The translations under genes and the position numbers were made by a program. From Merdivicinus sp050943495 (GTDB lineage Bacteria; Bacillota; Clostridia; Oscillospirales; Ruminococcaceae), in contig JBMNPH010000002.1 of the NCBI GenBank assembly GCA_050943495.1, forward strand, positions 124,001 through 188,000: a DNA stretch of 64,000 nucleotides, in the 5' to 3' direction. The notes beneath the pieces were generated by a model. The model had not been told where the DNA came from and ran no database searches. It saw only the letters and a program-made list of their open reading frames with translations. Below, one piece after another: positions 15,343-24,716 of the stretch; position 1 is the first letter of the stretch, and every line of letters begins with the position of its first letter.

Positions 15343-16344
15343 TTATTTTTGTATGGTTACAATCACACCACCCATATTATCGCCAGATGTTGTATAGTCA
15401 CCATTTTCTGGAACAGCAACACGATAGTCGCCTTGCGGAGTTTCCTGTGCTTCTTGCCAACAGATTTCATAAGTATCTGTTTCATAATGAGTGCCATTTA
15501 CTGGATATTCTTTCAAAAACTCCAGGTACTCTTCCAAGCAGATCCCCTTTTCCATGATGATTTGAGAATGAGGCGTTCCTACATACCGGAAATGCCAAGG
15601 TTCATACTCGATACCGGTTTCTGCCATCTTATCTTCCGGATAGCGCAGAATAAATCCATATTCTCCACAGTTTTCGTTAATCCAGCTGTATGCCCCCTGC
15701 CCATCGTAACTCCGACCAACACCTTCGATTTCCGGCAGAAGTCCCAAATCCAATGCCAATCCGGTATGATGCTCACTGTAACCTGGCTTCGCAACCAATG
15801 TAGAACTGTTTTGCCCGGTTTCCAAAAGATCATCCTGATAAAGCGTATCCTGCTTGTCTACTCCCCGCCATCCGCTGATAATCATGACATCCGATAAGCC
15901 GGTTTTTGCATAAAAATCATCAAGCATGGCATTCAATTGTTCCGCTACTTTTTCCTGAATGGTAACCAATGTATCCTTTACCTGGTAGGATGCTGTTTTT
16001 ACATCATATATGGATACTGTTTCCGGTGCCTCTCCCTCAAATGCTGTTTGATTATTCACAAGAATCAATTCGCCCTGATGAAGTTTTTCTTTAGACAGAT
16101 TGATCCATTTCCAGCCTTCCGGTAAGAATTGCTCCGCTTCCGAAACTTCTGAAGATTCCGTAACAGTAGATTCTGTCACAGCAGATTCCTGCACACTTTC
16201 TTCAGCTTGGGATTCTTCTGCTGCGGAAGGAAACAATGTATGAAAGGAATCCTGTACCAAATATGCTGCTGTAGCAACCAATCCTCCGGCTATGATAACC
16301 GCAAAAATTCGATTCCACCGTAACCGGCGGCGATATCTTGACAT
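15343..16344 (-). CDS. D-alanyl-D-alanine carboxypeptidase, VanY/M15B family
   Basis: A 333-aa membrane-anchored peptidase that trims the terminal D-Ala of peptidoglycan stems outside the cell. A short basic stretch and a single membrane helix (about residues 12-30) are followed by a Ser/Glu/Thr-rich linker (about 40-75) and the catalytic domain. Zinc ligands His192 and Asp199 (SEHHTGLALDLG) and His251 with catalytic Glu248 (YEPWHFRYVG) are all present. The ATG at 16344 is preceded by AGGAG; the GTG inside that site is unlikely. No vancomycin-resistance genes are nearby, so a housekeeping wall role is most likely. Confidence 0.9.
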   Translation of the reverse strand: MSRYRRRLRWNRIFAVIIAGGLVATAAYLVQDSFHTLFPSAAEESQAEESVQESAVTESTVTESSEVSEAEQFLPEGWKWINLSKEKLHQGELILVNNQTAFEGEAPETVSIYDVKTASYQVKDTLVTIQEKVAEQLNAMLDDFYAKTGLSDVMIISGWRGVDKQDTLYQDDLLETGQNSSTLVAKPGYSEHHTGLALDLGLLPEIEGVGRSYDGQGAYSWINENCGEYGFILRYPEDKMAETGIEYEPWHFRYVGTPHSQIIMEKGICLEEYLEFLKEYPVNGTHYETDTYEICWQEAQETPQGDYRVAVPENGDYTTSGDNMGGVIVTIQK

Positions 16345-16440
16345 TCGAATACACACTCCTGTAGTTTTTAAACTTATTTTATCAGATTCTTCGATGGAAT
16401 GGCTTCAGAAAACCATAAGAATTTTAAAATTTCATATGAA

Positions 16441-16701
16441 TTATTGATATGATTTATCAAAAAATGCCACTAATTCTTCTACTTTGGCTGTATCGCCTTC
16501 TTCTACTGCTTTCCGGACACATGCTTCCAAATGTGCTTTTAACACTTCCTTATTGGCTCGCTTCAGAACTGCATCCGCTGCCATGATTTGATGAGAAATA
16601 TCCAGACAATACCGGTCTTCTTCAATCATTTTTAAAATACCGTCAATTTGTCCTTTTGCAGTTTTTAATAGACGTGTCATTTGTTTTTTATCAGCTTGCA
16701 T
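16441..16701 (-). CDS. csoR: CsoR copper-sensing repressor
   Basis: An 86-aa all-helical repressor of the CsoR/FrmR family. Cys32, His57 and Cys61 keep the exact spacing of the Cu(I) ligands of CsoR (C-x24-H-x3-C), which separates it from formaldehyde-sensing FrmR and persulfide-sensing CstR. The ATG at 16701 has GGAGG 8 bases upstream; an in-frame ATG at 16714 contains that site and is unlikely. It follows copA by about 15 bases, so the repressor is the last gene of the operon it controls; its likely operator is at 19274-19292. Confidence 0.92.
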   Translation of the reverse strand: MQADKKQMTRLLKTAKGQIDGILKMIEEDRYCLDISHQIMAADAVLKRANKEVLKAHLEACVRKAVEEGDTAKVEELVAFFDKSYQ

Positions 16702-16716
16702 CGAATTATCCTCCAT

Positions 16717-19260
16717 TTATGAAATATCCAGTACCGTATAACCAGCATCTTCCACAGCATTCTTCAACTGCTCGTTAGAAACAGTCTCCGGTACGGTTAC
16801 ATTCGCTGTTCCATTTTCCAGACTTACTTCCGCTTTTACTCCATCCAACGATTCCAAAGCCTGCAAAACCCGATTGACACAATGCTCACACATCATGCCT
16901 TCAATTTTAAGAAATTGAGTTCGATTGACTGGTAGTGCTGATTCTTCCTCAATTTTTGATTCAGCCACAGGCAGTGGGCAGGCGGAAGGAAGAGGCTTAA
17001 AGAATCGCAGACGTAATGCATTGGTGACAACACAGACAGAGCTTAAACTCATTGCTGCAGCGCCAAACATTGGGTTGAGTTTCAGCGCAAACGGGATGAA
17101 AAACAGTCCGGCTGCCAGTGGAATCCCCAATGTATTGTAACACAGTGCCCAGAAAAGATTTTGTTTAATATTGCGGATGACTGCGCGGCTTAAGCGAATA
17201 GCTGTTACAACATCACGCAAATCTCCCCGCATCAAAACAATATCCGCAGATTCAATTGCTACATCTGTTCCGGTTCCGATTGCAATTCCGACATCTGCGC
17301 GAGCAAGCGCCGGAGCATCGTTAATCCCATCACCAACCATAATTACCTTTTTGCCCTTCTCCTGGAATGCTCGAACATGTGCTTCTTTTTCATCAGGAAG
17401 TACCTGCGCAATTGCTGTTTCAATACCGGCGCGCTTTTGAATTGCTTCCGCTGTTCGCTGGCTGTCACCGGTCAGCATCACCACATTTAAACCCAGATCA
17501 TGCAGTTCCTGCACCGCCTGAGCACTGGTTACCTTGATAGCATCCGCTTCTGCTATCATTCCCAGAATCTTTCCGTCTTTTGCAAAAAACAGCACTGTTT
17601 TTCCGTCTTCTTCCAATTGTACCGCATTTGGGAGGTCCTTGGCAAGAGAAATTTGATTTTCTTCCATAAATTTTCTGTTTCCCGCAAGATAAATGCTTCC
17701 CTCCCGGTGGGCACGGATGCCCTTTCCCGGTATCGATTCCAGCGTTTCCATAGAAACTGTCTGCAATTTGCGCCGTACAGCCTCCTGTACCACCGCCTCT
17801 CCAAGCGGATGTTCGGAATGTTCCTCCATTCCGGCTGCTAAAGCAAGAAACTCCTGTTCCTTTTGTCCGGCGAGAGGAATGATATCGGTAACTTGCAGCT
17901 TTCCTTCCGTAACCGTTCCGGTTTTATCCAGCACAACGGTATCTGCCAAATGTGCCGTTTCCAAAGCTTCCCCAGACTTAATCAAAATTCCGTTTTCTGC
18001 ACCTTTTCCGGTTCCTACCATGATAGCAGTCGGCGTTGCCAATCCCAATGCGCATGGACAGGAAACAACTAACACTGCAATACCAATGGAAATTGCAAAA
18101 GCCGGTTCATATCCAAGCAATAACCAGATCAAAGCAGATACCAGCGCAATTCCGATGACAATCGGCACGAATACCCCGCTCACACGGTCTGCAAGCCGCG
18201 CAATTGGTGCTTTGGAAGCACTGGCTTCTTCTACAAGCCGAATGATTTGTGCCAGAGTCGTATCTTCTCCAACCTTTTCAGCCCGCATTTTAATGAATCC
18301 ATTTTTGTTGACAGAGGCTCCAGTCAGATGATCGCCCACTTGTTTATCTACCGGAATACTCTCTCCTGTCAAGGCAGATTCATCGACCGCAGTATTTCCT
18401 TCGACTAAGATGCCGTCGACCGGAATGCTTTGTCCCGGCTTAATATGGAGAATATCTCCTCTTTGGACTTCTTCTGTGGGAATTTCTATGACTTTTCCGT
18501 CTCGCTCTGCAAATGCTGTTTTCGGCGCTAATTCCATCAGGCGGGTAATCGCTGCGGATGTTTTTCCTTTTGCACGGCTTTCCAGAAACTTACCGAGCGT
18601 AATGAGAGTGAGAATCATACCGGCGGTTTCAAAATAGAGATCCATCGCATAATGATGGACCATTTCCCAGTCGCCATGCCCCATTCCCCATCCGATTTGG
18701 TAGATTGCCCAGACTCCGTATACAACAGCCGCTGAGGATCCAATGGCAATCAAAGAATCCATATTGGGCGACCGATGCCACAGTGCAAGGAATCCTCCAA
18801 TAAAATACTTTCGATTGAGTATTAGTATCGGCAGGCAGAGTAAAAACTGTGTGAATGCAAATATCATCAGATTTTCGTCTCCCAGCATGATTGCGGGAAG
18901 CGGCCACCCCATCATATGGCCCATTGCAAGGTAAAAAAGCGGGATCAATAAGGCAAAGGAACCAATCAAACGGACTTTCATTGATTTTGATGCCGAATCG
19001 CTGGATTTTTCCGTTGATGTGCCAACAGATGCAGATCGTTTCCCTTGCGGGGAGTCCGGCAGTGCGCCGTATCCTCCCTGCTGAACCGCTTCCATAATCT
19101 GATTTGCGGAAACTTTTTGTTCATCATATTGTACTGTCATGCTGTTTGTAAGCAAACTGACCGTTACTTCTTCAATGCCCGGTAATTTTCGAACCGATTT
19201 CTCCACATGGGATGAACACGCCGCACAGGACATTCCAGTTATTCTAAATTTTTGTTTCAT
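16717..19260 (-). CDS. copA: Copper-exporting P1B-type ATPase with two HMA domains
   Basis: An 847-aa Cu(I) efflux pump of the inner membrane. It has an N-terminal metal-binding domain (GMSCAACSSH, Cys12/Cys15), eight predicted helices, the CPC ion-binding motif (VVSCPCALGLATPTA), phosphorylation site DKTGT, the SEHPLG motif and GDGINDAPAL. Unusually a second metal-binding domain (EGMMCEHCVNRVL) closes the C-terminus, like a fused CopZ chaperone. The ATG at 19260 has AGGAGG 6 bases upstream; the open frame continues 337 codons further as antisense to the sulfatase gene but that part is not coding. Operon with csoR. Confidence 0.95.
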   Translation of the reverse strand: MKQKFRITGMSCAACSSHVEKSVRKLPGIEEVTVSLLTNSMTVQYDEQKVSANQIMEAVQQGGYGALPDSPQGKRSASVGTSTEKSSDSASKSMKVRLIGSFALLIPLFYLAMGHMMGWPLPAIMLGDENLMIFAFTQFLLCLPILILNRKYFIGGFLALWHRSPNMDSLIAIGSSAAVVYGVWAIYQIGWGMGHGDWEMVHHYAMDLYFETAGMILTLITLGKFLESRAKGKTSAAITRLMELAPKTAFAERDGKVIEIPTEEVQRGDILHIKPGQSIPVDGILVEGNTAVDESALTGESIPVDKQVGDHLTGASVNKNGFIKMRAEKVGEDTTLAQIIRLVEEASASKAPIARLADRVSGVFVPIVIGIALVSALIWLLLGYEPAFAISIGIAVLVVSCPCALGLATPTAIMVGTGKGAENGILIKSGEALETAHLADTVVLDKTGTVTEGKLQVTDIIPLAGQKEQEFLALAAGMEEHSEHPLGEAVVQEAVRRKLQTVSMETLESIPGKGIRAHREGSIYLAGNRKFMEENQISLAKDLPNAVQLEEDGKTVLFFAKDGKILGMIAEADAIKVTSAQAVQELHDLGLNVVMLTGDSQRTAEAIQKRAGIETAIAQVLPDEKEAHVRAFQEKGKKVIMVGDGINDAPALARADVGIAIGTGTDVAIESADIVLMRGDLRDVVTAIRLSRAVIRNIKQNLFWALCYNTLGIPLAAGLFFIPFALKLNPMFGAAAMSLSSVCVVTNALRLRFFKPLPSACPLPVAESKIEEESALPVNRTQFLKIEGMMCEHCVNRVLQALESLDGVKAEVSLENGTANVTVPETVSNEQLKNAVEDAGYTVLDIS

Positions 19261-19273
19261 GATAATCCTCCTA

Positions 19274-19292
19274 ACCTCCCCGGTGGGGTGTG
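19274..19292. promoter_or_regulatory. CsoR operator at copA
   Basis: An inverted repeat ACACCCC-ACC-GGGGAGGT (read on the minus strand) matches the CsoR pattern CCCC-N3-GGGG. It lies between the -10 box of copA and its ribosome binding site, overlapping the transcription start, consistent with copper-relieved repression. Confidence 0.7.
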
Positions 19293-19297
19293 GTATT

Positions 19298-19326
19298 ATT
19301 ATACTCTGATTGTGTATTTTTGTCAA
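19298..19326 (-). promoter_or_regulatory. Promoter of copA-csoR
   Basis: TTGACA (19321-19326) and TATAAT (19298-19303) on the minus strand, both perfect consensus, are 17 bases apart. Such a strong promoter fits a repressor-controlled gene. Confidence 0.85.
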
Positions 19327-19356
19327 TATACGAAAAAGATTATTTTTCCAAGATAA

Positions 19357-19385
19357 TTGACAGATTGACTGTTTTGGGGTAAAAT
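19357..19385 (+). promoter_or_regulatory. Promoter of the sulfatase gene
   Basis: TTGACA (19357-19362) and TAAAAT (19380-19385) are 17 bases apart. The two divergent promoters (copA and sulfatase) are separated by only 30 bases. Confidence 0.75.
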
Positions 19386-19440
19386 ATAGGCATTCCATTG
19401 TATGTTCATACCAAATATAAATGAGGGGGAATGTGAGATC

Positions 19441-20913
19441 ATGAAAATTCTGATGTTGGATTTGGATACTCTGCGCCCTGATCATATGGGATGTTATGGT
19501 TATTTTCGCAATACTACTCCGGTATTGGATCAGGTTGCGGCAGAAGGTGTTCGCTTTACCAATTATCACTGTTCGGATGCTCCCTGTCTGCCTTCCCGTG
19601 CGGCACTTTGTTCCGGTCGATTCGGATTTCATAACGGCGCAGTCGGGCATGGCGGCTTGCCGGCTGACATGCGTTTGACCGGCATCGAACGCGGTTTCAA
19701 TGATCAGCGAGATTGGAATAATTTTTTCCACCTCTTTCGAAAAGCAGGCATGTATACAGCTTCTATCAGTCCCTTTGCGGAACGTCATTCTTCCTTCTGG
19801 TTTACTGCTGGATTTAATGAAGTTTACAATACTGGAAAATGCGGAGGAGAATCTGCGGAGGAAATTCTTCCGGTTGCACTGGATTGGGTAAAACGAAATG
19901 CTGCCTCCCGGGAAAACTGGTTTTTGCATATCAATTTTTGGGATGCCCATACCCCTTATCGAGCACCTGCCGAATTTGGAAATCCCTTTGAAAAAGATCC
20001 CATTCCAGATTGGATTACCGATGAAATTCTCAAAGAACACAATCATCTGACCGGCCCGCATGGTTCTATGGAAATTGGTATGTATACCGACCGGGAAAAC
20101 CCTAATCTTCCTCGGCATCCGGGCAAAGTGACCGATCAGGCAGGATTGCGCCGCTTTTTTGATGGATATGACTGTGGCATCCGTTACATGGACAGTATGA
20201 TCGGCAAACTCTTCGATGCACTCAAAGCGGAAGGTGTTTTTGATGATCTGGCAATTATTGTCACTTCCGATCATGGTGAAAATCTTGGTGAACTCGGATT
20301 ATATGCGGAACATGCAACCGCTGATGAAATCACAACCCGTATTCCAATGCTGATTAAATGGCCTGGCATAAAGCCAGGAACTGTCCTGGATGGCTTTTAT
20401 TATAACCTTGACTTAGTTCCAACAATGGCGGATTTGCTTGGCCTGCCTCATTATGAAAAGTGGGATGGCCAAAGCTATGCAAAGGATTTGATATCCGGCG
20501 AAGATCACGGACGGGAATATCTGGTAGTTTCCCAGTGTGCGCATGTCTGTCAGCGTTCGGTTCGTTTTGGCGATTATTTGTATATGCGTACTTATCACGA
20601 CGGATATCATCTTTGGGAAAATGAAATGCTGTTTAACCTCAAAACAGATCCTCATGAACAGGTTAATCTTGCAAAAGAGCGACCGGATTTGTGTGGAACA
20701 GCCTGCCGTTATCTGGTCGAATGGGAACATCAGATGCGTTTAACCGCGGATTCGGATGTGGATCCGCTGATGACCGTACTGCGCGAAGGCGGGCCATATC
20801 ATGCAAAAGAAGGAGATCTTCCGGCATACTGCAGACGTTTGGAAGAAACCGGCCGTGCAGATGGTGCAGTAGCACTTCGTAAAAAATATCCAGAAAAATT
20901 TGAACGGTCTTGA
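19441..20913 (+). CDS. Cys-type sulfatase
   Basis: A 490-aa cytosolic sulfatase (no signal peptide) that would remove sulfate from a sugar or glycosaminoglycan fragment. Cys49-x-Pro-Ser-Arg53 (APCLPSR) is the site that must become formylglycine; metal-binding Asp7/Asp9 (MLDLDTLRPDH) and the SDHGENLGE motif complete the active site. No maturation enzyme (anSME/FGE) is in this window. ATG 19441 follows AGGGGGA. The amidohydrolase follows after 21 bases and probably acts on the same breakdown pathway. Confidence 0.92.
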   Translation: MKILMLDLDTLRPDHMGCYGYFRNTTPVLDQVAAEGVRFTNYHCSDAPCLPSRAALCSGRFGFHNGAVGHGGLPADMRLTGIERGFNDQRDWNNFFHLFRKAGMYTASISPFAERHSSFWFTAGFNEVYNTGKCGGESAEEILPVALDWVKRNAASRENWFLHINFWDAHTPYRAPAEFGNPFEKDPIPDWITDEILKEHNHLTGPHGSMEIGMYTDRENPNLPRHPGKVTDQAGLRRFFDGYDCGIRYMDSMIGKLFDALKAEGVFDDLAIIVTSDHGENLGELGLYAEHATADEITTRIPMLIKWPGIKPGTVLDGFYYNLDLVPTMADLLGLPHYEKWDGQSYAKDLISGEDHGREYLVVSQCAHVCQRSVRFGDYLYMRTYHDGYHLWENEMLFNLKTDPHEQVNLAKERPDLCGTACRYLVEWEHQMRLTADSDVDPLMTVLREGGPYHAKEGDLPAYCRRLEETGRADGAVALRKKYPEKFERS

Positions 20914-20934
20914 TCCGTTGGGGAGAGGGTTCCT

Positions 20935-21732
20935 ATGAAGTTAATTGATTTCCATACGCATTGTTTCCCAGACAAGCTGGCTGAAAATGCTCTTCATCAT
21001 ATAAGCGGGATTTCTCATGCCATTCCCTGTACAAACGGGACATTTTCTGATTTGCTTGCTAAAATGGATGAATGGAAGGTTGACATGGCAGTCTGCCTGA
21101 ATATCGCAACCGCACCCAAACAGCAGCATAATGTGAATGAATTTGCTCTATCTATTCAAGATGGAAAGCGGATTTTTTCCTTTGGTTCTGTTCATGCGGA
21201 GAATGCAGATGCGGTTCACGAGATTTATCGAATGCATGAGGCAGGTATAAAAGGAATCAAACTACATCCGGATTATCAAAATGTGGAATTAGCCGATCGG
21301 CGGATGTTTCCAATTTATGATGCCTGCGCAGAATTGGGAATGTTTTGTGTGTTCCACAGCGGATGGGATCCTGTTTCTCCCGATAATACAAGGGTGACCC
21401 CCGATAAGGTTTTGCGACTTCACAAACTGTTTCCGCGCTTCCGAATTATTTTGGGCCATTTAGGCGGATTAAGCCTTTGGAATGAAGTAGAAGAAAAATT
21501 AGCCGGCACTGGTATTCTAATGGATACTGCCTATACACGCGGCATGATTTCTCCCGAACAGTTTACACGAATTATCCAAAAGCATGGGGCGGAGAATATT
21601 GTCTTCGGCAGTGACTGTCCTTGGCAGAGTAGCCGGGACACAGCAGATTTTATTGATAGTCTTCCAATTTCTTCCCAACAAAAAGACAAAATCTTTTATC
21701 AAAACGCGCTGGAATTATTACAGATTTCCTGA
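20935..21732 (+). CDS. Amidohydrolase family 2 protein
   Basis: A 265-aa TIM-barrel metal hydrolase/decarboxylase. It has the N-terminal metal site (DFHTHCFPD), a lysine in KGIKLHPDYQ, then FHSGW, GHLGG, and the C-terminal GSDCPW with the metal-binding Asp. The family includes amidohydrolases, lactonases and decarboxylases, so the reaction is open. It is downstream of the sulfatase with 21 bases between, ends at a strong terminator, and probably shares its mRNA. Confidence 0.85.
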   Translation: MKLIDFHTHCFPDKLAENALHHISGISHAIPCTNGTFSDLLAKMDEWKVDMAVCLNIATAPKQQHNVNEFALSIQDGKRIFSFGSVHAENADAVHEIYRMHEAGIKGIKLHPDYQNVELADRRMFPIYDACAELGMFCVFHSGWDPVSPDNTRVTPDKVLRLHKLFPRFRIILGHLGGLSLWNEVEEKLAGTGILMDTAYTRGMISPEQFTRIIQKHGAENIVFGSDCPWQSSRDTADFIDSLPISSQQKDKIFYQNALELLQIS

Positions 21733-21737
21733 CCTTG

Positions 21738-21770
21738 GCACGTCCGCTCATTTGCGGACGTGCTTTTTGG
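21738..21770 (+). terminator. Terminator after the sulfatase operon
   Basis: GCACGTCCGC (21738-21747) pairs perfectly with GCGGACGTGC (21754-21763), followed by TTTTT. Confidence 0.9.
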
Positions 21771-21806
21771 GATTTTTTGAAAAAATAAAGAATTCATAAA
21801 AAACCC

Positions 21807-21835
21807 TTGCATACAAATGAAAAAACATGTATAAT
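21807..21835 (+). promoter_or_regulatory. Promoter of secA
   Basis: TTGCAT (21807-21812) and TATAAT (21830-21835) are 17 bases apart. Transcription would start near 21842, giving an untranslated leader of about 100 bases. Confidence 0.75.
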
Positions 21836-21887
21836 AAAAAGTAATTGGGTACTTTTGCTTGGCTCAAAAAAGTATCGAAAAATATAC

Positions 21888-21921
21888 GCCGGTATCTTCC
21901 CGGCATGGGGTGAGGAACCCC
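21888..21921 (+). other. Two small hairpins in the secA leader
   Basis: GCCGG (21888-21892)/CCGGC (21900-21904) and GGGGT (21907-21911)/ACCCC (21917-21921) can fold one after the other; the loop of the second is GAGGA. The only other ribosome-binding-like sequence (AAAGGA, 21924-21929) is 14 bases before the ATG. I recognise no riboswitch class here. Confidence 0.35.
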
Positions 21922-21943
21922 TGAAAGGAACGGTCAATCAAAG

Positions 21944-24706
21944 ATGGGATTTGTTGAAAAACTCTTTGGATCCTACTCCAAACGTGAATTGAAGCGTATT
22001 AAACCGATTATGGAGAGTGTTCTCGCTCTGGAAGACCAATATAAACAGATGTCAGAACAGGAACTGCGTGGACAGACAGATTATTTGCGTGGGAAACTGG
22101 AGGATGGCGAAACACTGGATACCATTTTGCCAGAAGCTTTTGCTGCTTGTCGAGAAGCAACTCGTCGTGTTTTGGGTACCCCTCACTACCCTGTTCAGAT
22201 TATCGGCGGCATTGTTCTGCATCAGGGACGTATCGCAGAAATGAGAACCGGTGAAGGTAAAACGCAGACCTGTCTCCTTCCCGCCTATTTGAATGCGCTG
22301 ACTGGAAAAGGTGTTCATATTGTAACAGTTAATGATTACCTTGCAAAACGTGACTCGGAGTGGATGGGGAAAGTTTATCGTTATATGGGCCTGACGGTCG
22401 GCTTGATTATTCATGATATGGATAACGATGCCCGTCGAAAAGCTTATCAATGCGATATTACCTACGGTACTAATAACGAAATTGGTTTCGACTATCTTCG
22501 CGATAACATGGTTACCTATAAGGAACAGCAAGTTCAGCGCCCGTTTAACTATGCGATCGTGGACGAAGTGGACTCTATCTTAATCGATGAAGCAAGAACT
22601 CCTCTGATCATCTCCGGTCAGGGCGATAAATCCACTCAGCTCTATCAGATCGTCGACCGTTTTGCCCGGATGCTCAAGATGAACAAAGTGACGGAACTGG
22701 ATGATAAAGTCGATAACGATAATCTCGAAGGCGATTATATCGTCGACGAAAAAGCCAAAACTGCTACTTTAACTCCCGCAGGCGTTCGGAAAGCCGAAAT
22801 GGCTTTCAATATCAAAAACCTGATGGATCCGGAAAATATGACCCTTCTCCACCATATCAATCAGGCGATCAAAGCACATGGTATCATGCATAATGAAGTG
22901 GATTATGTGGTTAAAGACGGAGAAGTTATCATCGTTGATGAATTTACAGGACGTCTGATGTATGGCCGTCGCTATAATGAGGGACTTCATCAGGCAATCG
23001 AAGCAAAAGAAGGCGTCAAAGTTGCTCACGAATCCAAGACTTTGGCAACCATTACCTTCCAGAATCTCTTCCGTCTGTATAATAAACTGTCCGGTATGAC
23101 CGGTACTGCTCTGACAGAAGAGGGCGAATTCCGTGAAATCTATAAGTTGGATGTCATCGAAATTCCGACCAATCGTCCGGTACAGCGGATTGACCATGAA
23201 GACGTGGTATATAAAAATGAAAAAGGTAAATATAATGCTGTCATTGAACAGATTATTGAATGCCATGCAAAGGGACAGCCGGTATTGGTAGGTACGATTA
23301 CCATTGATAAGTCGGAACTGCTGAGTAATATGCTCAAAAAACGCGGGATTCCCCACGAAGTTCTGAATGCAAAATATCACGAAAAAGAAGCGGAAATCGT
23401 TGCCCAGGCAGGTAAAAAGGGTGCTGTTACGATTGCAACCAATATGGCTGGACGCGGTACTGACATTAAGTTGGGCGGTAATGCGGATTATCTGGCAAAG
23501 CATGAGATGCAGAAAATGGGATTTGATGAGGAACTCATCAATGAGGCAGATGCGTTTGGTGAGACCGACAATGAAGAAATTCTGAATGCCCGCAAAACTT
23601 TCAATGAGTTGGTAGAAAAACATAAAAAAGTGATTGCCGTAGAGGCAGAGGAAGTTCGAAAGGCTGGCGGTTTGTTTATTCTGGGAACAGAACGTCATGA
23701 ATCCCGTCGAATCGATAATCAGCTGCGTGGACGTTCCGGACGTCAGGGTGATCCCGGTGAAAGCCGATTCTTCCTTTCTCTGGAAGATGATATTATGCGT
23801 TTGTTCGGCGGTGAGCGTATTCAAGGTATGATGGAAGCGCTTAAAATTGATGAAAATCAGCCGATTGAAACCAAGATGCTGACCAACTCCATTGAATCAG
23901 CTCAGAAAAAGGTGGAAGGCCGTAACTTTGCAATTCGCCGTAGTGTCCTGCAGTTTGACGATGTAATGAATCGTCAGCGTGAAATCATCTATTCTCAGCG
24001 TGGAAAGGTTCTGGATGGCGAAAATCTGCGCGGTTATATCATGGATATGCTGAAGGAAAATATCACCGAAACCGTCAATCAATACCTGTCTGATGAAGTG
24101 ATTCATGATAACTGGAATGTAGAGGGTCTGCGAAACCATTATCTGGGCTATTTTACAGAACCAGAAGATTTCCATTATACGCCGGATGAATTGGCAAACA
24201 TGGAGAAAAAAGATTTCGTAGACGCGCTTTATGAAAAGGCCGTCAAGAAATACGAAGAAAAAGAGCAGGAAATTGGTCCGGATCGCATGCGCGAGGTAGA
24301 ACGTGTTGTTCTGCTGCGGAATGTCGATACCAAGTGGATGGATCACATCGATGCAATGGACGAACTGAAGAAAGGCATTTATCTGCGTTCGTATGCACAG
24401 CGTGATCCGGCTGTCGAATATCGAATCGAAGGATTTGACATGTTTGATGCCATGGTAGCTGCCATCCGTGAGGATACGGTAAAAATGTTGCTGACTGTCC
24501 GTCTGCGTAACCCCAATGAGGAAATTAAGCGTGAGCAGGTAGCAACTCCAACATCGGAGTCGCATGGTGACGACGATCAATCTGTTTCGAAGCAGCCTGT
24601 CCGCAAAAAAGCACAGGTTGGACGAAATGATCCCTGCCCTTGTGGAAGCGGAAAGAAATATAAGAAATGCTGCGGTGCAGGTCAATTCCCTGACGATAAC
24701 GACTAA
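21944..24706 (+). CDS. secA: Preprotein translocase subunit SecA
   Basis: SecA is the cytosolic ATPase that drives export of preproteins through SecYEG. The 920-aa protein has the full domain set: Walker A MRTGEGKTQ, DEAD-like VDEVDSILIDEART, the TIATNMAGRGTDIKLGG helicase motif, the ERHESRRIDNQLRGRSGRQGDP region, and the C-terminal SecB/lipid-binding zinc tail (DPCPCGSGKKYKKCCG). Length is normal. The ribosome binding site is weak and distant, with a structured leader ahead. It stands alone with its own promoter and terminator. Confidence 0.98.
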   Translation: MGFVEKLFGSYSKRELKRIKPIMESVLALEDQYKQMSEQELRGQTDYLRGKLEDGETLDTILPEAFAACREATRRVLGTPHYPVQIIGGIVLHQGRIAEMRTGEGKTQTCLLPAYLNALTGKGVHIVTVNDYLAKRDSEWMGKVYRYMGLTVGLIIHDMDNDARRKAYQCDITYGTNNEIGFDYLRDNMVTYKEQQVQRPFNYAIVDEVDSILIDEARTPLIISGQGDKSTQLYQIVDRFARMLKMNKVTELDDKVDNDNLEGDYIVDEKAKTATLTPAGVRKAEMAFNIKNLMDPENMTLLHHINQAIKAHGIMHNEVDYVVKDGEVIIVDEFTGRLMYGRRYNEGLHQAIEAKEGVKVAHESKTLATITFQNLFRLYNKLSGMTGTALTEEGEFREIYKLDVIEIPTNRPVQRIDHEDVVYKNEKGKYNAVIEQIIECHAKGQPVLVGTITIDKSELLSNMLKKRGIPHEVLNAKYHEKEAEIVAQAGKKGAVTIATNMAGRGTDIKLGGNADYLAKHEMQKMGFDEELINEADAFGETDNEEILNARKTFNELVEKHKKVIAVEAEEVRKAGGLFILGTERHESRRIDNQLRGRSGRQGDPGESRFFLSLEDDIMRLFGGERIQGMMEALKIDENQPIETKMLTNSIESAQKKVEGRNFAIRRSVLQFDDVMNRQREIIYSQRGKVLDGENLRGYIMDMLKENITETVNQYLSDEVIHDNWNVEGLRNHYLGYFTEPEDFHYTPDELANMEKKDFVDALYEKAVKKYEEKEQEIGPDRMREVERVVLLRNVDTKWMDHIDAMDELKKGIYLRSYAQRDPAVEYRIEGFDMFDAMVAAIREDTVKMLLTVRLRNPNEEIKREQVATPTSESHGDDDQSVSKQPVRKKAQVGRNDPCPCGSGKKYKKCCGAGQFPDDND

Positions 24707-24716
24707 ATCCAAAATA

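Noticed and set aside
19261..20274. The copA reading frame stays open 337 codons upstream of its start
   Set aside because: This stretch is antisense to the sulfatase gene and its promoter, and the ATG at 19260 has AGGAGG at perfect spacing and starts the HMA domain.
21807..21992. A 61-codon leader peptide upstream of secA
   Set aside because: Its start codon lies in the -35 box of the secA promoter, upstream of the transcription start, so it cannot be translated from that mRNA.
22769..23824. A 351-codon open frame on the minus strand
   Set aside because: It is entirely antisense to secA; the peptide is Phe/Ile/His-rich without any recognisable domain, typical of a shadow frame.
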